A DNA stretch of 64,000 nucleotides from NCBI GenBank assembly GCA_950022295.1, contig OX465600.1, forward strand, positions 231,343,782 to 231,407,781, written 5' to 3'. The notes under the pieces are model-generated. The model did not search any database and was not told where the DNA came from. It saw only the letters and a program-made list of their open reading frames with translations. Each line of letters begins with the position of its first letter. The first letter of the stretch is position 1. Origin of the DNA: Bromus sterilis. Lineage: Eukaryota > Streptophyta > Magnoliopsida > Poales > Poaceae. Both the position numbers and the translations under genes were made by a program. Below, piece by piece: positions 59,628-64,000 of this stretch.

Positions 59628-61257
59628 TGATGGCTTCTCGCCCCTTCGTTGGTTTCCCCAAGTGTAAGGTTGAGATGTAGTGTAGCAGCAGACTTCCCTC
59701 GGTGAAGATACCAAGGTTTGTCTCCAGCAGGACTCCAGAGATGATAAGTAGGTGCCAGCGGCGCAACTGTCGCGGACCTGCACATAGACACAGATAACTT
59801 TGTTCCCAACGAAGTTCAGAGAGGTTGTCAATCTCTCCGGTCTTGTTGTTTACAAAGGATAAAACTCAAGGGATAATGCTAGCAAATAAAAGTAGTAAAG
59901 TAAATATAGCGTGGAAACAGTGATAAGGATATGGATCGGGATACGTGATGTTCGCTAGTGATGTCTCTCTCCCAAAAGACGATAAAATTGCTATGCGAGG
60001 TAAACAAATTACAGAAAGGCAATTGACAGGATTATGAACGCACCGCAATGCTAACTATGCTACAAAAGAAGGGAAGAGGTCCAAAAGCACGGGTAGTACG
60101 CCAAAATAAGTAGACCGAAATCCATCTGCATCTACTACTAATCATCCACCTTGAGATATCTATCCAGAACATCTCGCTGGTATTAAGTTGCGAGCCCCAC
60201 CCAAAGTGTAAACCCAAAGCAACAGACAACTGCATTAAAAAGTACTCTGCGTAAAGTAAACAATCCTTGTAACCCCGGTTACAAGCACCATTGTTTTCCC
60301 CCTTGTGGCAACAACACATCCCCTAGACTCATGTTTCTGTCACTCAAGCATGTCATCGGGGAGGCATGAACCCACAATCGAGCACAACGCTCCCTCAACG
60401 CTCCCTCTTGGAGTCACTACCTACTACTTGGCCAAAGCAATAAACAGCAACGGAGAACATGCAAGAATTACTTAGGAACAAAAATATAAGAGATAAAAAT
60501 CAAATATATTACTCTATCACAATCTGAACATAATCTTATAATCCTTCAGATCCAACCAAACTCAACATAGCAATAGAAGAAATATTACAAAGGTGCCTCG
60601 ATCATGTAGGGCAGCTGACGAGGTCTAAACAATGAAGATCAAAGAGGGGTGGAGGACATCACATAGCTACTGATCACGGACCCATGGTCCAGGGAAAACT
60701 ACTCACGAGACATCCGGGGAGCATCCATGGTGGAGAGGAGACTCCCGGAGGTCAATCCTCCCTCCGGCAGGGTGCCGGGAAGAGGTCTTCTGGTGCTCCC
60801 GATCTTGGAAGCGCGGCGGCGGCGGAACAGAGGCGAGTTCGCGGAATAGGGTTCTCGTTCTGGAGTTTTCCCGTGACGAGGGATAAATAGGCGAAGGGGG
60901 GCAGCCAGAGGTGGGCCAGGGGCCCCAGGCGCCCCCCTGGCGCGGCCAGGGGTGGGACCGCGCCGGGTGGCCGCCTCGGCCCCCTGGCCCCCCTCTGGCC
61001 CCTCCTGGGATCTTCTGGAAGCTTCCTGTACGCTGATTTTTCCTGTATTTTTCCCGGAATTTTTCTGGCACTTTTTATATGAGGGAAAACTGAAATAGAA
61101 AAACAGCAGAAAACAGGAACTGGCACTGGGGTGCACTGAGTTAATAAGTTAGTCCAAATATGATCAAAAGTGTATGAAAGTGTATCTAGATCATAGCAAT
61201 ATCACACAAAACATGCATGGAGCAAGCAGAAATTATAGATACGTTTTGGACGTATCA
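59628..61257 (-). mobile_element. Element F: solo LTR, Athila-like family
   Basis: 1630 bp, minus orientation, TGATGGCTTCTC to GGACGTATCA. Same general LTR type as A, B and C (GGTTTCCCCAAGTG, CACCCAAAGTGTAAACCC, ATAGATACGTTTTGGACG), with a TAAATAGG TATA-like site near 60884. No internal retrotransposon DNA and a perfect duplication, so it is a true solo LTR left by recombination between two LTRs. Confidence 0.88.
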
Positions 61258-61262
61258 GGGCG
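61258..61262. repeat. Target-site duplication of solo LTR F (right)
   Basis: GGGCG, identical to 59623-59627. Confidence 0.88.
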
Positions 61263-61994
61263 TCGTGCGCGGGGAAGACGAGCGCATCGGGTGCGGGAGC
61301 GTCCGGCGCGGGTGGCGAGCGCGGCACCAGGGGCGGCCGAGGTTGGAGAAAGGGATCCGAGGTCGGAGGGGCAGCAGGGGCGGCCAGGGAGGGGCAAAAC
61401 GCCGGAATCAGCGGTCGTCGCTTCGCCGGGAGAATAGGCACGCGCGAGGAAGGGGATCGGGAGAGAGATGGGGGTGGCTCGGTCATGTCGTTTAGGTCTA
61501 GGGGCAAGGTGGGCTGTTAGGTCGGCCTGGGCCGGCTGGGCACTAGGCCCAGTTGGCTTGGGCCACTTTCTTCGTTGTTGTTTTTTAATTATTTAATTAT
61601 TTATTATTTACTTTATTTAATTCTTTTAGTTAGTATTATAATTTTGTAAAACATAGGACTGGCTCCAATATTTCTATTACCCTTTAATATACTGATACAA
61701 AAGGATTGGGATTCATATAAAATCATTTGCATTTTTCTTTTATTTAAAAAGGCTGAAACTGGCTATTTTGCTCTAGTTTTTATTTGTTTGAATTTATTAA
61801 ACATTTTAATAAATAGCTCTTTCTACATTTTCATGGCCTATTGATTATTTAGCATTTTATAAAATCTGTTGCACAACTTTTGGACAAGGTTTTATTTTTG
61901 CTCATTGTTTTAATATCAATCAAAAGGTATTTGAATTTGTCTTTGAATTCAAAGATGATCAAGGCAAGGATCAAGCACAGTGATTTGAACTTAA
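61263..61994 (-). repeat. 5' LTR of element D, piece 3
   Basis: Matches about 42548-43294 of the 3' LTR, lacking a short GAGAGAGATGGGGG-type duplication around 42750. Breaks off at CTTAA, 72 bp before the expected LTR end, where element G begins. Confidence 0.85.
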
Positions 61995-64000
61995 TGTCGG
62001 GACCCGGGGTTAGAGTATGCAAGTCCAGCTAAGACATAGTCATATGGAGAGCCGAGAACCGTACCCACTTGTCTAAGCAGACAAGGCCAAGCACAGAACG
62101 TTCTCGGAAAGCATCGTACATGAGGGGCATCCCATCCAGGCCGGATGATCAACTGAGATGGGTCCTCATCGTCCGCACACAAGTCTAATGATATGGGTGA
62201 TGAGCTCCCATATTCAAAGACAAGTCGCCTCAACCATACTATCGACTATCTCATAACTCTTACATAAACTTACTCCAGCCCGATCACTTAGTCGGGGCCT
62301 AGGGCGGGCTCGATCATACCACAAAGTGTGCATGAGACGGAGTCTCGAACAATCGCATCGCGATGCCCCAAGCTGCGCACATCTAAGTGGCCACTTGGTG
62401 TATGAAAGACCGCCAGCCAGATCACAACTAAGGTCTCGAAAACCCGTACAAAGACATGCATGTTATAAACATACACGCATCACACATGCCTTGTATGAAT
62501 AGCAGGTATCATTGCAATTCTCTACAAAGTATACATTTTTATTGATAACTCTTATAGAGTGCACACAGAGATCACAAACATGTGATCCAACATTACAACA
62601 CAAGCGGAAGCAAATTATGTCTGAGTACAGACAAGTTTAACAAATGGCTTAAGAAGCCTTATTTAAACACAAGCCCTCCACGAGGGAACCAGTCGTCTGA
62701 CTGGGACTAGACTAGCTTGATCTTCAGTCGTCCAGCTCGATGAAGAAGCCACCTTCGGGGTCAGTGGGTTCATCTAAAACATAGATTAAGCAAACGTGAG
62801 TACAAAGTCGTACTCAGCAAGACTTACATAGGAGCTATACTACTCATGCACATGTATCAAGGTAAAGGGAGGTGGGGTTCACTTGCAGAAGTGCCAACTT
62901 TGACTTGGCTAGTCCTGAACTGTGAGTACCAGACTTTGAGGTAAGAAGCGTACACGAGTCCACTACTTTCTCCAACCAATTTCACCACTATGGTGCCTTT
63001 CTCGACTTCCCCACGAGAAAGCACGCCACAACACTCACACTTATCTTGGTGTGTTTTAGAAGTATCCGATTCAAGTTGTCTAATAATCAAGCTAAGCTTT
63101 CCAAGCAGTCCATAACCGCGGACGCGGCTATTCGAATAATTTTGTTAACCCTGCAGGGGTGTACCGCTACACACACCTAATCATCATTTACCGCCTTTGA
63201 TCTCGACACAGTTCAAGGGGTGCCAGCGAGGATGCTCACCAAAACTGTTACCTCATAGCCGATCTAGTCCGAGAAAGCCGCCTACTTGGGTAGGCTACCA
63301 CTATCGTGAACCCGGCCGGTTTACCGAAGTGGACCCAAGTGATGTGTGCGTGGTGCATAAGCTGGTCTCGGGTGAGATGTTCTCTCACTTAGCATCCAGG
63401 CCACAAGCCTACCAGAACTCCGAACTATTGCGACATCTGGACATCGAAAGGGATGAGTTAGTAAGTTGAGAGGGGTCAGTGAGCCCAATGTGTGGTTGTA
63501 CTCTTCATCTTGGATCACCACACAAGAACTCGGACTTAGGGCGGTGTTCAACAAGACAACCCACCGTGTACTCCTACACAGCCTCTCATCGTTCACCTTG
63601 TATTAGGGTAGATTCACCAACACTTTTCTACCATCATCATCATGATCACTACCATCCCGACTCACATAAAAGTATCATCATGGTATCACTCTACGCATGC
63701 AATAAGCAGTAACAGTTGTAGGGGTCACATGATATCAATCAACTCCTACATTTGCTAGGATTGTGGTTTGCTTACTACTGTGACAAAATGATAGGTCATG
63801 CAAAGGAATGGGTTCATCTATGCGGTAGAAACATAGCATGGTAATCATCCTATACAATGCATAAGCAAGACATGAGAGGGAAGTGGGATTTTATCGACAT
63901 GATCAATGGGGGTTTGCTTGCCTTGCTGACGAGGTTCGGGTTCGGGGTCTTCAACGAAGGGGGCAGCCTCCTGCTCCGGTTCCACCTCTACTCGACAAAC
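61995..64000 (-). mobile_element. Element G: LTR of the E family, opposite orientation, runs off the window
   Basis: Starts TGTCGGGACCCGG, the reverse complement of the end of the E LTR, and follows the E 5' LTR backwards from 50019 to about 48000. It contains the stretch that the 3' LTR of E has lost, so G derives from a full-length family member. Whether it is a solo LTR or the 3' LTR of a minus-strand element cannot be told. CTTAA at 61990-61994 is the likely left duplication. Confidence 0.85.

Larger units (their letters stand above)
38661..61994 (-). mobile_element. Element D: long-LTR non-autonomous (LARD-like) retrotransposon, hosting E, F and G
   Basis: Minus-strand element with 3' LTR 38661-43366 (4706 bp), internal region of only 1548 bp, and a 5' LTR starting at 44915 and broken into 44915-46211, 57007-59627 and 61263-61994 by E, F and G. 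Its primer site matches initiator tRNA-Met. No gag or pol can be read. The DNA beside the 3' LTR still shows TTCTCGGGACGAGAATTC and a purine tract, very like the pol end of element E (TCTCGGGACGAGATTC), suggesting descent from a Tekay-type chromovirus that lost its genes. Known Triticeae long-LTR non-autonomous families (Sukkula and similar) have this architecture; identity is not claimed. Confidence 0.82.

Noticed and set aside
1..64000. Search for a host gene, rRNA, tRNA gene, CRISPR-like array or an endogenous pararetrovirus
   Set aside because: Nothing in either strand supports any of these; all recognised coding motifs belong to transposons of known classes.

Overview
The window looks like intergenic DNA from a large grass genome, probably a Triticeae cereal (wheat, barley, rye or Aegilops type). 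That is an inference from recognising repeat styles: Athila-like LTRs opening TGATACGTCCCAAACG, a CACTA transposon with GTGGCGCATT subterminal repeats, and Tekay-type chromovirus remains. I found no host gene, tRNA or rRNA. Essentially all 64 kb is transposable elements inserted into one another, and every protein-coding frame I recognise is a transposon gene broken by stops, frameshifts or deletions.

Layout from the left. 1-2388 is a minus-strand Ty3/gypsy gag-pol remnant of the Tat type. 2389-3080 and 17639-18912 are two parts of one minus-strand LTR, split by element C (3081-17633, Athila-like, gag plus protease, no RT or integrase, 5-bp duplication GCGTC). C is itself split inside its gag-protease gene by element A (8338-14426, gag-only relative, duplication GGTAG). 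A CACTA transposon begins at 18913. Its transposase gene is interrupted by a plus-strand solo LTR (21088-22545), and the transposon is cut off at 25408 by a plus-strand LTR-like sequence X (25409-26450 and 33568-34152). X is interrupted by element B (26451-33562, close relative of A) and then meets a LINE (34153-38660, minus strand) with recognisable endonuclease, reverse transcriptase and zf-RVT domains. The LINE is cut in ORF1 by element D.

Element D (38661 to beyond 61994, minus strand) has 4.7-kb LTRs around only 1.5 kb of non-coding internal DNA, a LARD-like non-autonomous layout. Its 5' LTR holds three later insertions: E (46212-57001, plus strand, a Tekay-like chromovirus with a full-length gag-pol frame broken only by four in-frame stops; duplication CGGTG), F (59628-61257, solo LTR; duplication GGGCG) and G (61995 to the window end, a minus-strand LTR of the E family).

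The deepest nesting seen is host LTR > CACTA > X > LINE > D > E, F or G, six levels. Several outer elements (host LTR, CACTA, X, LINE, D) do not close inside the window, so their missing ends are predicted to the right in reverse order. A, B, C and D lack reverse transcriptase and integrase and would have needed proteins from autonomous relatives. No cellular pathway or novel host system is visible. The most interesting material is the non-autonomous elements, the repeated insertion near a GCGTC target, and the almost frame-intact chromovirus.
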